Assembly: GCA_050954885.1 (NCBI GenBank)
Contig: JBPBPI010000124.1
Location: 1-31,905, forward strand
Direction: 5' to 3'
Origin: JBPBPI01 sp050954885
GTDB taxonomy: Bacteria > Pseudomonadota > Alphaproteobacteria > Caedimonadales > Caedimonadaceae
DNA: 31,905 nt
Part shown: piece by piece, positions 24,167 through 31,905 of the stretch
Layout: every line of letters begins with the position of its first letter
Position numbering within the stretch: the stretch's first letter is position 1
Made by a program: the position numbers and the translations under genes
Notes under the pieces: model-generated
Seen by the model: only the letters and a program-made list of their open reading frames with translations
What the model was told of the DNA's origin: nothing
Databases searched by the model: none

Positions 24167-26674
24167 ATGAAAACGTACAATTGGTGGCCTTTAAAAAAAA
24201 GGCGTTTTTTAGCCGTTTTTTTAGGCGGGACTATTTTTTTGTCTTTTGACTTACCAGCGGCACCTTTTCGCCCCGTGCCACCGCCCTTGCCTGCTTTCAA
24301 AATCACTACCAAAGCACCTCTCGTTAAACCCTCTGTAGAGCCAGCCTATCGAGAGCTTATACCCTTAAAAATTCAATCTCAAAATCCTGATGGATTTGAC
24401 CTTGTCATTCAAAACAAACTTGATCTTAAAATGGCTGCTTACCGGCGGGGGTCAAATCTTTATGTTTTTTTTGATAAAGACGTTTTGTTTAATTTTAAAG
24501 AAATTGAAGGCCTGATCAAAAATTTTATTCAAAGTATAGAACAAGTGACCCTTGCCAAAGGTAGTTTATTAAAAATTGCTTTGATGAAAGGCGCAATGTT
24601 ATCAACTAAACGTGAAGGCTATGGTTGGATTTTGACTTTTTCCAAAAATTCACAAGTTTCATCATCTATCCCATTGTTTGAAGCAAAGGTTCAAGAACCA
24701 AAGTCTTTGGATTCAAGCATTACTTTTAATGCACTCAATCTTGGCAATTTCCTCATTTATCAAGATCCCTTGGTTCATGACACCCTTATTTTGATCCCTA
24801 CCCATGACGTTCTACAATCTAAAGAAATGAATTTTCCTGAATTTAAATTTATCCAAACCATTCAAGGACTAGCAATCAGTACATTTTCAAAAGATTTAAA
24901 AGTCCAACAAACAGAAAATTCCTTTACCCTGAACACTTCACCAGGGTTAAATCTTTCGTCTTCTCAAGATCGTCACATGATACGAACATTGGCACAGGCA
25001 CCTTCGCTTTTTCACTTTGACCCTAAGACAAACAATTTTAATCAATTTTATGACCAAGAACGTGGGTTGTTCGACACTATCATTCGTGCCCAAGGCGCTG
25101 AGAAAGCAAAAGCACGCTTGAGAGCCGTAAAATTTTATCTCTCCCATTGGATGCCGCAAGAAGCTTTAGGCCTTTTAAAACTTATTCAACAAGATACACC
25201 ACAAGAAGCGGAAAAATCTGATGTGCTGGCGCATAAGGCATTGGCACAAGGTCTTGCGGGTCATGACGCTTTTGCCCAGAAGACGTTTTTTAAATCTGGG
25301 CTTAAGGACGACCCTGAAATTAAATTATGGCAAGGGATGTTTGACCTTGATCAAGAAGATCATGAACAAGGATTAAAAAATGTCGTAGAAAATCTTAGTT
25401 TGGCTCAAGCCTACCCCTCTGAAATTCAAAATCACATTTATTTAAAAGCAGCAGAAGCTTCACTCGATGCACACAAACCCGCACAATTTATGATTGATAA
25501 AGTGAAAAAAGCTGTTTTGTCTCCTCAAGAAAATGAAGAATTTTCTTATGTGCAAGCGTTAAGCCTCAAAGAAAGTAACAATCCGTCACAAGCCATCGAT
25601 GGTTTTCAAAAATTGACCCAAAGTCCTCATTTGCGCATTAGAACCCTGGCCGCTTATCAATTATCGCTGATGTGGCAAGAGACCAATCCTAACTTGACCA
25701 CCTTAATTCAACTTCTTGAAGAACATCGCGGCAATTGGCGGGGGGATGCGACCGAAGTTAAAATACTCAAGCATTTGGCGGACCTATATTTTAAAAATGA
25801 TCAAGTACCCGAAGGAATCAGAATTTTAAAGCAGTTGATTATGTATTATCCTGAAACAACCGCAGCCAAAGAGGCTAAGGCCACAGTTGAATCTGTAATT
25901 TATAAACATTTAACCGATAATAAACGACTCAGTGCTTTTCAACGCCTTACTTTTTATACAGAATTTCAAAAATATTTCCCCCAAGACAATCGAAAAGACA
26001 AAATTTTTCAAACTTTAGGTGAAAGTTATCTTGATTTAAATTTGGTCGATAAAGCCGAAAATATCTTTTTGAATTTATTACCTGTTTATAAACAAGATCT
26101 TGAAGTCCAAGGACATTTGTTACTGAAACTGGCGCAAGCACAACTTAAAGAAAACAAACTAGAAAAAGCTTACGATACCTTAAAAAGTATGGATGTCCTG
26201 GACATCAAAGATCCTGAGACATTGATCCATCAAAAGCAGATTCAGGCTAAGATTTTAACGCAACGTAAGGATTATGATGGTGCACTAGCACTTTTAGAAA
26301 ATATATCTTCTCAAGAAGCTTTGTACCAAAAGACAGACATTGCCATGGCTGCCAAAAATTGGCCCAAAGTGATTCAAAATCTTGAAATATTGATTGCAAT
26401 GAAAGAACAAAAAGGTGATTTAACACCAGATATTATTTTAAATTTGGCAACAGCTTATTATCACAGCGAGCAAGCCACAAAACTTAAAGACTTACGTCAA
26501 AAATATTTATCTTTTATGTTAAAAAGTCCGTTGGCTGCGACTTTTTCTTTGATTACAGAAACCCATGAAGCCGCCAAAACAACCCCTGAAGATTTAACGC
26601 AGCAGCTGCAAAACACCAAAGAATTTGATCAACAGCTTAAAAATTATCTTAAAAGTGTCAAACCTGCTTCTTAA
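24167..26674 (+). CDS. Large exported tetratricopeptide-repeat protein
   Basis: 835 residues. A basic N-terminus (KKRRF) then FLAVFLGGTIFLSFDLPA is a signal peptide or anchor, followed by a Pro-rich stretch (APFRPVPPPLPAF). The first ~300 residues are beta-rich without a recognised domain. From about 310 to 800 the chain is helical with TPR-like units, for example LGESYLDLNLVDKAENIF and LAQAQLKENKLEKAYDTL, LADLYFKNDQVPEGIRILKQ. Probably a periplasmic scaffold. Some alphaproteobacteria have similar large TPR proteins near motility genes, and the flagellar cluster lies about 750 bases downstream; a link to it is speculative. I do not recognise a named orthologue. Confidence 0.75.
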   Translation: MKTYNWWPLKKRRFLAVFLGGTIFLSFDLPAAPFRPVPPPLPAFKITTKAPLVKPSVEPAYRELIPLKIQSQNPDGFDLVIQNKLDLKMAAYRRGSNLYVFFDKDVLFNFKEIEGLIKNFIQSIEQVTLAKGSLLKIALMKGAMLSTKREGYGWILTFSKNSQVSSSIPLFEAKVQEPKSLDSSITFNALNLGNFLIYQDPLVHDTLILIPTHDVLQSKEMNFPEFKFIQTIQGLAISTFSKDLKVQQTENSFTLNTSPGLNLSSSQDRHMIRTLAQAPSLFHFDPKTNNFNQFYDQERGLFDTIIRAQGAEKAKARLRAVKFYLSHWMPQEALGLLKLIQQDTPQEAEKSDVLAHKALAQGLAGHDAFAQKTFFKSGLKDDPEIKLWQGMFDLDQEDHEQGLKNVVENLSLAQAYPSEIQNHIYLKAAEASLDAHKPAQFMIDKVKKAVLSPQENEEFSYVQALSLKESNNPSQAIDGFQKLTQSPHLRIRTLAAYQLSLMWQETNPNLTTLIQLLEEHRGNWRGDATEVKILKHLADLYFKNDQVPEGIRILKQLIMYYPETTAAKEAKATVESVIYKHLTDNKRLSAFQRLTFYTEFQKYFPQDNRKDKIFQTLGESYLDLNLVDKAENIFLNLLPVYKQDLEVQGHLLLKLAQAQLKENKLEKAYDTLKSMDVLDIKDPETLIHQKQIQAKILTQRKDYDGALALLENISSQEALYQKTDIAMAAKNWPKVIQNLEILIAMKEQKGDLTPDIILNLATAYYHSEQATKLKDLRQKYLSFMLKSPLAATFSLITETHEAAKTTPEDLTQQLQNTKEFDQQLKNYLKSVKPAS

Positions 26675-26767
26675 GTTTGAATTATTTAAATTCAAAAAGA
26701 TAATTACGCACCAGCTTTATCCGTGTCTGGCATTTATGATGATAGTAAAACTCTTTATAATTGCGAT

Positions 26768-27013
26768 ATGGATAGTAAAACAATTGTGTCTGCACGAGGC
26801 CAAATTGTCATCCCCAAATTTATTCGAGATATTACTGGACTTCATTCAGGATCTCAACTATTAATTCATTTACGCTCCGATCATACACTTGAACTATCGC
26901 CTGTTCAAAAAAGTATTACTCATTTTTTTGGTCAAGGATCGAATAAAATTTCAAATTCTTTTGATGTTAATGAAGCGATTGAAGAAGCTATCAATGAGAA
27001 TCTTAAAAGTTGA
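26768..27013 (+). CDS. AbrB/MazE-type antitoxin
   Basis: 81 residues from ATG 26768. The swapped-hairpin AbrB fold is evident in TIVSARGQIVIPKFIRDITG and GSQLLIHLRSDHTLEL, which binds DNA as a dimer. The C-terminal tail (SFDVNEAIEEAINENLKS) is the part that neutralises a partner toxin. A PIN-domain toxin gene follows immediately (its possible TTG start overlaps this stop). A TATAAT (26756-26761) lies only 6 bases before the ATG, too close for a normal leader; the promoter may be upstream or the transcript nearly leaderless. An 11-base direct repeat (GATAGTAAAAC) starts at 26741 and again at 26771. Confidence 0.85.
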   Translation: MDSKTIVSARGQIVIPKFIRDITGLHSGSQLLIHLRSDHTLELSPVQKSITHFFGQGSNKISNSFDVNEAIEEAINENLKS

Positions 27014-27021
27014 CCGTCGTT

Positions 27022-27415
27022 ATGCAAAATGTTGATACAAATATACTTGTCAGTTCTTTTTTAGAAGATAACATCATTCAAACGCCTTTGGCACAAGCAT
27101 GTTTAGAACAAGCGGCTGAGCAAAACAGTTTGTTCATTTCTTCTTATGCCATGTTAGAATTTGTGTGGATTTTAAAAGTAAAAAAATTTACAAGACATCA
27201 AATTTATAATGCTGTCATCACTCTAGCAGACGCATCTGGTACAACTTTAGGACAACGAAGCATTGTGTTAGCGGCGGCAGAAAAATATTTAATAAGGACA
27301 GGCTGATTTTGGTGATTACATGATTATGGCCGAAGGTGAAGCTCAAAGCATTCATCACTTCAAAACTTTTGATCAGGCAATTTTAAATGAAGTTACAATG
27401 GCCTCACGTCCATGA
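27022..27415 (+). pseudogene. Frameshifted PIN-domain (VapC-like) toxin
   Basis: The first frame (ATG 27022, or TTG 27010) encodes MQNVDTNILVSSF, with the first catalytic Asp, and SSYAMLEFVWIL, with the Glu, but stops at 27304-27306 after EKYLIRTG. A +1 shift there restores the rest of the fold: ADFGDYMIMAEGEAQSIHHF, then KTFDQAIL and a stop at 27413-27415. The DFGD and TFD elements are the third and fourth acidic sites of PIN nucleases and are lost from the truncated product. PIN toxins cleave tRNA or rRNA. I infer a toxin disabled by a single indel, leaving the antitoxin; a sequencing error would give the same picture. Confidence 0.8.
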
Positions 27416-27427
27416 AAATTCAACCTC

Positions 27428-27862
27428 TTAAGCTGAACACATCAAATTCTGCATTTGTCTTTGTTCAATAATGGCAGGATACATCATTGTGGTATCCATT
27501 TGACGACTGATGTCGCGCCACATTTCACTGATTTGATCAAGTGAAAAAACAATAGCTTGAGCCGTCTTTATGTCGCATTTAACATTCATACGTGTGATCA
27601 AGACAATCATGTCGCTGTAATACCCTTTTAAAACCTGAGCAACCTTGGCTTGTTCTGGATTTACCGACATTACATATTTTGACAATCCTTGTAAAATATC
27701 ACAGGCAATGTTGCTGAAGAAAAATTGCTTTTCAACATCTTTTTGTTCCATGGCTTCAATGGATTTTTTAACATGTGAGGATGCTTTTGCTAGCAAAAGT
27801 GCGGTGAAATCAGTGATTTTCATGGTGTTAATTTGATTGTTTTTATAAGCTTGTATCGTCAT
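27428..27862 (-). CDS. fliS: Flagellin export chaperone FliS
   Basis: 144 residues, all helical. The family start is seen in IQAYKNNQINTM, then FTALLLAKASSHVKKSIEAM, ACDILQGLSKYV and YYSDMIVLITRMNVKCD, ending with LDQISEMWRD. FliS binds the C-terminal helix of flagellin in the cytosol, prevents premature polymerisation and delivers it to the export gate. It lies 15 bases after fliD in the fliC-fliD-fliS order. The match is by spacing of hydrophobic positions more than by strict identity, so some doubt remains. Confidence 0.82.
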   Translation of the reverse strand: MTIQAYKNNQINTMKITDFTALLLAKASSHVKKSIEAMEQKDVEKQFFFSNIACDILQGLSKYVMSVNPEQAKVAQVLKGYYSDMIVLITRMNVKCDIKTAQAIVFSLDQISEMWRDISRQMDTTMMYPAIIEQRQMQNLMCSA

Positions 27863-27877
27863 TGTCTTATTCCTTTT

Positions 27878-30016
27878 TTATTTTTTGTTATCAAAAAATG
27901 AAGCGAGTTGTTTTTGTATATTTAATATTTTTTTCAATTCTTTAGTCGCTTGGTTAAATTTTTCTAAGGCAATATCGCGTTCTTGACGGATTTTTATCTC
28001 GGCATTTTCGTGACGTTTTGTTTCAATTTTTTGATTTTCCGCCAATTGCTCTTTTTCAGCCGCAAAGCCAGATCCTGCTGATGTGACTTGGTTCATATTT
28101 TGCAACAATCGGTCGCCAATCCCTTGAGAAACTTTGATGTTGGCTTGGATACTTGAATTATTTACCATCGCCGTAGGTGTCATCACAGAGATAGAAAAAT
28201 TGGTAAAATTGGCAGCATTAGGGTCATTGGGATCAGGTGTTAATTTTAAATATAAACCTTGATTATCAATGATACATCTTGAGGTATATCCTGGTGTTGA
28301 AAGACCACCGTTGATACCAGGCGTGTCGGGGACTTGAAATGTGGCAGTCATCACCCCTGCGTTGTCGCAACTTACCTCAACACTCAACCCATTTTGAGCC
28401 ATCATATCGTTAAGTCTTGTGCTATGTGTCGTAACTGAGACATCAGGATTGGATGATTTACAATTAAAAGATAAAATGTTTTGAACTTGAGATAAATTTT
28501 GGGTCAACATACTTTGAAGTTTGGTTTGGTGTGTCACCGGATCTTGCGTGTCATCGAGAGACATTTTACCATTGCCGTCGACTTTTATACCAAGACTCAA
28601 AAGACTTGCCCCAGATGTTGACGATAATCCTTGCACAAAAGAAGACAAATCGTCTCGAACAAATTTTTGCACTTGATTTAAAATTACATTACCTTTAAGG
28701 GTTGTTCCCTCTTTCATTTGACCTGTTGCTTCGTCATAAGCTGTTTGTGTTTGGGTAAAATCAATTAATTTATTGTGGGTTGTGATCCAATCTTCAATAT
28801 TTTTTGTGAGCAATCTTGTGGGTGGCACCATATCGACATTGATCACGGTATTGGGATCGGCTTTAATCAAACTTAAGGTACCATTGGGCACAATGTCAGA
28901 AATTTGATTGGTTGTTCGCGTAAAATCCGTGCCTTGATATACCAGTTTGGCGGACAATAAATTTTGTTTGGCCGCATCACTGGTTGGCAACTGTGTTACT
29001 TGCAAAGCGGGACTAGAATCAAGCGTCAAGGGTGTGCCGTCTGTTGTCGTCAACATCAAACGAAAATCATTGGTGTTGTATTGAACCACTTGGGCTTGAA
29101 TATTGGTAGAGCTGGTTAGTTGATTAATATTTGCAGCAATTCCTGTTAAAGAATAAGTTGGACCAATCGTCACAGCTGTTCGCGCACTGCCCAAATAAAT
29201 ATTGCCAGATAGATCCAAAGAAGTGGTCGCGGTTGCGGCTCCCGCCATCGACGTTTTAGAAGAGACATCGGGCGGCAATTGAGTGCCCAAGGCTTGTAAC
29301 GAGGGGGAATAAGAAACATTTAACGGCGTTCCCGTGGCCGTTGCTTGAAAATAAAGCCGATTATCGGTGGATGTGACCGGCAGGATTCCAGCCAATACTT
29401 TTGTGCCCGACAATTGTCCATTAATGGAATTGACAAGATCATTTAAAGACATATCTGCCGTGACACTCACCACCACGGAAGGTGGCACAGAGGCGGATGA
29501 AGACGCAGAAGGTGGGGGCGTAAAAGTAATGGCCCCAGTTAAATTTAAAGCAGTTGTAGAGGAATTGAAACCAGTGACCGCTTTTGACATATCTAGTTGT
29601 GCAATTTGTTTAACTTGAAGGGTAAAGCTGATGGGATCAATACCCTCGCCCTCATTAAAATCAATCAAATCTTCAGGCTGAGACGCTTGACCTTGAGTGA
29701 TACCCGTCATGAGTTGTGAGCTGGCTTTGGGAATGAGTTTTGCTAAGTTTCCCGCCGATGTTGTGCCTTCACTGGCCCCTCTTAAAGGCTCAAGAACTTT
29801 GATATAATCTTTAACAAGGCCTTCAAATTCACTTAGTGCCGCATTTTTTTGATCGATGTTATTGATCACTGTTTCATATTTTCTGGTTTCGTTTTCTGTG
29901 TCAACCATCGCTTTTTGACGACCAGCTTCACCCAAATCCATCCCCATGATCTTGGGCGAGAGTGTCATACGATTGGTTTTTTCATCAACGCGAATGGCGC
30001 CAAAATCGTTTGCCAT
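27878..30016 (-). CDS. fliD: Flagellar hook-associated protein 2 (filament cap)
   Basis: 712 residues. An N-terminal coiled coil (KYETVINNIDQKNAALSEFE, near residues 45-65) is followed by repeated Thr/Ser-rich beta segments (LDLSGNIYLGSARTAVTIG, FTLQVKQIAQLDMSKAV) as in FliD_N, and a C-terminal coiled coil (EIKIRQERDIALEKFNQATK to ILNIQKQLASFF) as in FliD_C. It caps the filament and folds incoming flagellin. E. coli FliD has 468 residues; the excess here is in the surface-exposed middle. AAGGA precedes the ATG at 30016. The gene follows the fliC terminator, so it is expressed by readthrough or from a promoter within or before the terminator. Confidence 0.88.
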   Translation of the reverse strand: MANDFGAIRVDEKTNRMTLSPKIMGMDLGEAGRQKAMVDTENETRKYETVINNIDQKNAALSEFEGLVKDYIKVLEPLRGASEGTTSAGNLAKLIPKASSQLMTGITQGQASQPEDLIDFNEGEGIDPISFTLQVKQIAQLDMSKAVTGFNSSTTALNLTGAITFTPPPSASSSASVPPSVVVSVTADMSLNDLVNSINGQLSGTKVLAGILPVTSTDNRLYFQATATGTPLNVSYSPSLQALGTQLPPDVSSKTSMAGAATATTSLDLSGNIYLGSARTAVTIGPTYSLTGIAANINQLTSSTNIQAQVVQYNTNDFRLMLTTTDGTPLTLDSSPALQVTQLPTSDAAKQNLLSAKLVYQGTDFTRTTNQISDIVPNGTLSLIKADPNTVINVDMVPPTRLLTKNIEDWITTHNKLIDFTQTQTAYDEATGQMKEGTTLKGNVILNQVQKFVRDDLSSFVQGLSSTSGASLLSLGIKVDGNGKMSLDDTQDPVTHQTKLQSMLTQNLSQVQNILSFNCKSSNPDVSVTTHSTRLNDMMAQNGLSVEVSCDNAGVMTATFQVPDTPGINGGLSTPGYTSRCIIDNQGLYLKLTPDPNDPNAANFTNFSISVMTPTAMVNNSSIQANIKVSQGIGDRLLQNMNQVTSAGSGFAAEKEQLAENQKIETKRHENAEIKIRQERDIALEKFNQATKELKKILNIQKQLASFFDNKK

Positions 30017-30038
30017 AAGACCAGTTCCTTTTACAGTT

Positions 30039-30072
30039 TAAAAAATATCTCCAGAATAGCATCTGGAGATAT
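30039..30072 (-). terminator. Rho-independent terminator of fliC
   Basis: Perfect 11-base inverted repeat, ATATCTCCAGA (30045-30055) and TCTGGAGATAT (30062-30072), loop of 6. On the minus strand it lies 17 bases past the fliC stop and runs into six T residues. It would separate abundant fliC transcript from lower fliD-fliS expression. Confidence 0.85.
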
Positions 30073-30089
30073 GACATCAGATCCTTGAC

Positions 30090-31577
30090 TTAACTGTTAC
30101 GTACAAAGCTTCCTAAATCTCTTTGCATATCGATCGCTTGAGAAATCGCTGTGAAAGAGACCTGTTGCATGGTGTTTTCTTTAACAAACTCTGTTAGTGC
30201 CAAAGCAATATCCGCATCACCATACACAGAACGCGCCGCTTCATTGTTTTGAATGGTGGTTGTTAAGTTGGTAACTGTGGCTTCCAAACGTTTTTGTGCC
30301 GCACCCAATTGTGTATAGGATGTATTTAATGTTTGTAAAGCACTGGTGAGTGCTGTAGTGGCCAGATTGGCGCTCGCTTGATCTGTCACTTTAAGTCCGG
30401 TCAATCCCAAAGCTCCTGTGGTGGCCGCTGAGAATTGCACCGTTTGGGTATCTGTGGATAAAAGATCCAACTGTAGAGTGATGGATGAGCTACTGCTGGT
30501 GCCAACCGTGAAAACAGACTGAGCAACTGGTGTTCCAACCGCAAAGTTAGCACCCAATGACACGGTCACACCGTTGGAGAATGTCACATTTTGAGCGCCA
30601 TTGCCGCTGACAGTTGCGGTCATAGAGCTATTTTCTGTTGAAAGTTTTATGCTATTGCCACCATCGTAACTTAAGGCATAGGTTCCTGCTGTTGTTCCGG
30701 ATCCTGCGGTCACACCCGCCACCACGTTCGCCACTAAAGCGGTTGAATCAGAAGAAAATGATGCTGCAGCACCACCCGCATTTAAGCCAAAAGCTGTACT
30801 TAAAGCTGTTTGCAAAGCGGGGGCTGCCACACCGGCAGCAGCCGTTCCCAAGGTGAATGTCATGGCATTGTTAGGATCAGTTGTGCTGATAAGTGTCAGC
30901 AGCGCACCGTTAGCAGGCGAGACATTCAATGCTTGAAAGGTCTGTTTATTGCCACTGGGGTCTTGAATAACCAGGGAAATATCAGAGTTTGCAGCAATTG
31001 TGTGGTTGGCTGTCACCGATACCGAAGAGGCAGTTCCTGAGACGAATCCCTTGGTACTTGCGGCCACTACACCAGCTGTAATGACGTTGGCACCGTCTAC
31101 AATGTTGGTTGCATGAGCCGCAGCTGTTCCCACTTGTGTCACAGCGCCCCCACTGCCCAAAAGTAAAGAAGTTCCATTCCAACGGGCACGTGCGGCATTG
31201 CTGTCTAACTGTTGAAAAAGCTGTTGAAATTGCGTGTCAATCAGGGCACGTTTTGATGAATCCAAATCCCCACCGGCGGCCTGTGTTGCCAAAGTTTTCA
31301 TTTGGTTGATCAAGTCAATTTGGTTGCTGATCACACCTGTACCCACTTGAATCAACGCCGATCCGTTGCGCGCATTGATTTCTGTTTGACGGTAAACACC
31401 GATGTTTGAGTTCAAGTTGTTGACAATCGCCGCTGATGAAGCATCAACAGCTGCTGATGTAAATCGGCTGCCCGATGACAATTGCTTGATACTGACACCG
31501 GCTTTTTCGGTATGGTCATTGTGTGCGTTTAAAGCACTTGAAGCATAGAGGTTGGATAAACCTGTTATATTAGACAT
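30090..31577 (-). CDS. fliC: Flagellin
   Basis: 495 residues from ATG 31577, with AAAGGA 8-13 bases upstream; an in-frame ATG at 31595 adds six residues without a site. The conserved D0/D1 ends are clear: the N-terminal part has LSSGSRFTSAAVDASSAAIV and ARNGSALIQVGTGVISNQID, the C-terminal part LGAAQKRLEATVTNLTTTIQ and DADIALALTEFVKENTMQQ, ending DLGSFVRNS. Between them, about 165-400, is an Ala/Ser/Thr/Val-rich variable surface domain. It forms the filament; it is exported unfolded with FliS. Transcribed from a sigma-54-type promoter at 31668-31683 and ended by the hairpin at 30039-30072. Confidence 0.96.
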   Translation of the reverse strand: MSNITGLSNLYASSALNAHNDHTEKAGVSIKQLSSGSRFTSAAVDASSAAIVNNLNSNIGVYRQTEINARNGSALIQVGTGVISNQIDLINQMKTLATQAAGGDLDSSKRALIDTQFQQLFQQLDSNAARARWNGTSLLLGSGGAVTQVGTAAAHATNIVDGANVITAGVVAASTKGFVSGTASSVSVTANHTIAANSDISLVIQDPSGNKQTFQALNVSPANGALLTLISTTDPNNAMTFTLGTAAAGVAAPALQTALSTAFGLNAGGAAASFSSDSTALVANVVAGVTAGSGTTAGTYALSYDGGNSIKLSTENSSMTATVSGNGAQNVTFSNGVTVSLGANFAVGTPVAQSVFTVGTSSSSSITLQLDLLSTDTQTVQFSAATTGALGLTGLKVTDQASANLATTALTSALQTLNTSYTQLGAAQKRLEATVTNLTTTIQNNEAARSVYGDADIALALTEFVKENTMQQVSFTAISQAIDMQRDLGSFVRNS

Positions 31578-31667
31578 CTTATTTTCCTTTCGCATCCTGC
31601 GTTTTGTTTAAAGTGAGTGCCTACTTGGCGCTCAGTGATTCATTAAAGAATCGTCATAAACAAAGAG

Positions 31668-31683
31668 TGCAAGAAAGATGCCA
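31668..31683 (-). promoter_or_regulatory. Sigma-54 (RpoN) promoter of fliC
   Basis: On the minus strand TGGCAT, five bases, TTGCA (31683-31668) matches the -24/-12 consensus TGGCAy-N5-TTGCw, with invariant GG and GC at the right spacing. It gives a leader of about 80 bases to ATG 31577. Sigma-54 promoters need an AAA+ activator such as FlbD/FlrC. Confidence 0.82.
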
Positions 31684-31758
31684 AGTGAAAATCAAAGGTG
31701 AATTGCGAAGAGAATCGTTTTATAAACAGTTGGTTATAAAATTTTAAAAGAAAACAGA

Positions 31759-31781
31759 TTAAGATTATGATCAAATCTTAA
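31759..31781. promoter_or_regulatory. Candidate upstream activator site (8-bp dyad) for the fliC promoter
   Basis: TTAAGATT (31759-31766), seven bases, AATCTTAA (31774-31781) is a perfect dyad centred about 110 bases upstream of the expected start, a typical enhancer distance for sigma-54 activators. It does not match a binding site I know, so this is position-based inference. Confidence 0.35.
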
Positions 31782-31812
31782 GACAACGATGGATGGGAAA
31801 AAACTTACCTAA

Positions 31813-31905
31813 CCCGAGTTATGCTTAAGGTTGTAGAGAAGGTTTATCGTGTCTAAGTTGATAATTGATCATCCCAGCAATAAGATGAGCAAAAGCGTTA
31901 ATGGG
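31813..31905 (-). mobile_element. End of an IS982-like insertion sequence (transposase C-terminus), running off the window
   Basis: Reading the minus strand from the right edge gives about 26 codons (INAFAHLIAGMINYQLRHDK then PSLQP) and a stop near 31828. The xLIAGxIxYxxxxxKPSL pattern resembles the C-terminus of IS982-family transposases as I remember them. Just outside, ACCCGAGTTATGC from about 31813 could be the terminal inverted repeat, since IS982 elements start with ACCC. The fragment is short and the frame near the stop depends on single bases, so boundaries are approximate. Confidence 0.4.

Noticed and set aside
26676..26696. Hairpin TTTGAATT/AATTCAAA after the TPR gene
   Set aside because: Short AT-rich stem with no T-run on the plus strand; not a convincing terminator.
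27290..27310. Programmed +1 frameshift (prfB-like) in the PIN toxin
   Set aside because: The UGA context GGC-TGA offers no good tRNA re-pairing in the +1 frame, and the upstream AGGA is not placed as in prfB; an indel is simpler.
31850..31905. GTG-started plus-strand frame running off the right edge with a GAGAAGG upstream
   Set aside because: The minus-strand reading resembles a transposase C-terminus, which explains the region better; 18 codons are too few to support a gene.

Overview
The window looks like a piece of chromosome from an AT-rich alphaproteobacterium, most likely a flagellated, host-associated one of the Holosporales or Paracaedibacter type. The evidence is the alphaproteobacterial gene order infA - maf - RNase E/G - yacG, a 17-kDa-antigen-like lipoprotein, an exported F-box/leucine-rich-repeat protein, decaying genes, and what looks like insertion-sequence debris at the right edge. 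The taxonomic call is an inference from gene content; no rRNA gene or other decisive marker is present.

Layout. Bases 1-4241 form a very AT-rich accessory stretch: a dead transketolase fragment, a small glycine-zipper lipoprotein, a glycogen-synthase-like (GT5) glycosyltransferase with an unusual C-terminal extension, and, divergently, a signal-peptide F-box/LRR protein. Bases 4250-6164 hold an MFS transporter and a DUF2147 protein on the minus strand. Bases 6372-15884 are a better-conserved fatty-acid utilisation cluster on the plus strand: outer-membrane porin (fadL), acyl-CoA ligase (fadD), thiolase (fadA), dehydrogenase/hydratase fusion (fadB), acyl-CoA dehydrogenase (fadE) and an SDR resembling animal HSDL2. 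Together they would import long-chain fatty acids, activate them and run beta-oxidation. Next come infA, a Maf homologue that has lost its catalytic motifs, a short RNase E/G, yacG, an orphan XRE regulator with a textbook operator inside its promoter, and trmB.

Bases 19288-22276 (minus strand) encode two exported proteins: a Sel1/TPR-like protein, and a ComEC-type metallo-beta-lactamase-fold protein whose tail carries a nuclear-localisation-like basic cluster. Then follow a two-gene minus-strand operon (TatD hydrolase and an MBL hydrolase), a large exported TPR protein on the plus strand, and a MazE/AbrB-type antitoxin with a frameshifted PIN toxin. The right end is a flagellar filament cluster on the minus strand (fliC - fliD - fliS) with a near-consensus sigma-54 promoter ahead of flagellin. 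The last ~90 bases appear to be the end of an IS982-like insertion sequence.

The most novel parts are the exported effector-like proteins (F-box/LRR, GT5 with extension, MBL with basic tail), the catalytically stripped but intact Maf, and the regulatory architecture of the XRE gene and flagellin. No CRISPR array, rRNA gene or clear tRNA gene was seen.
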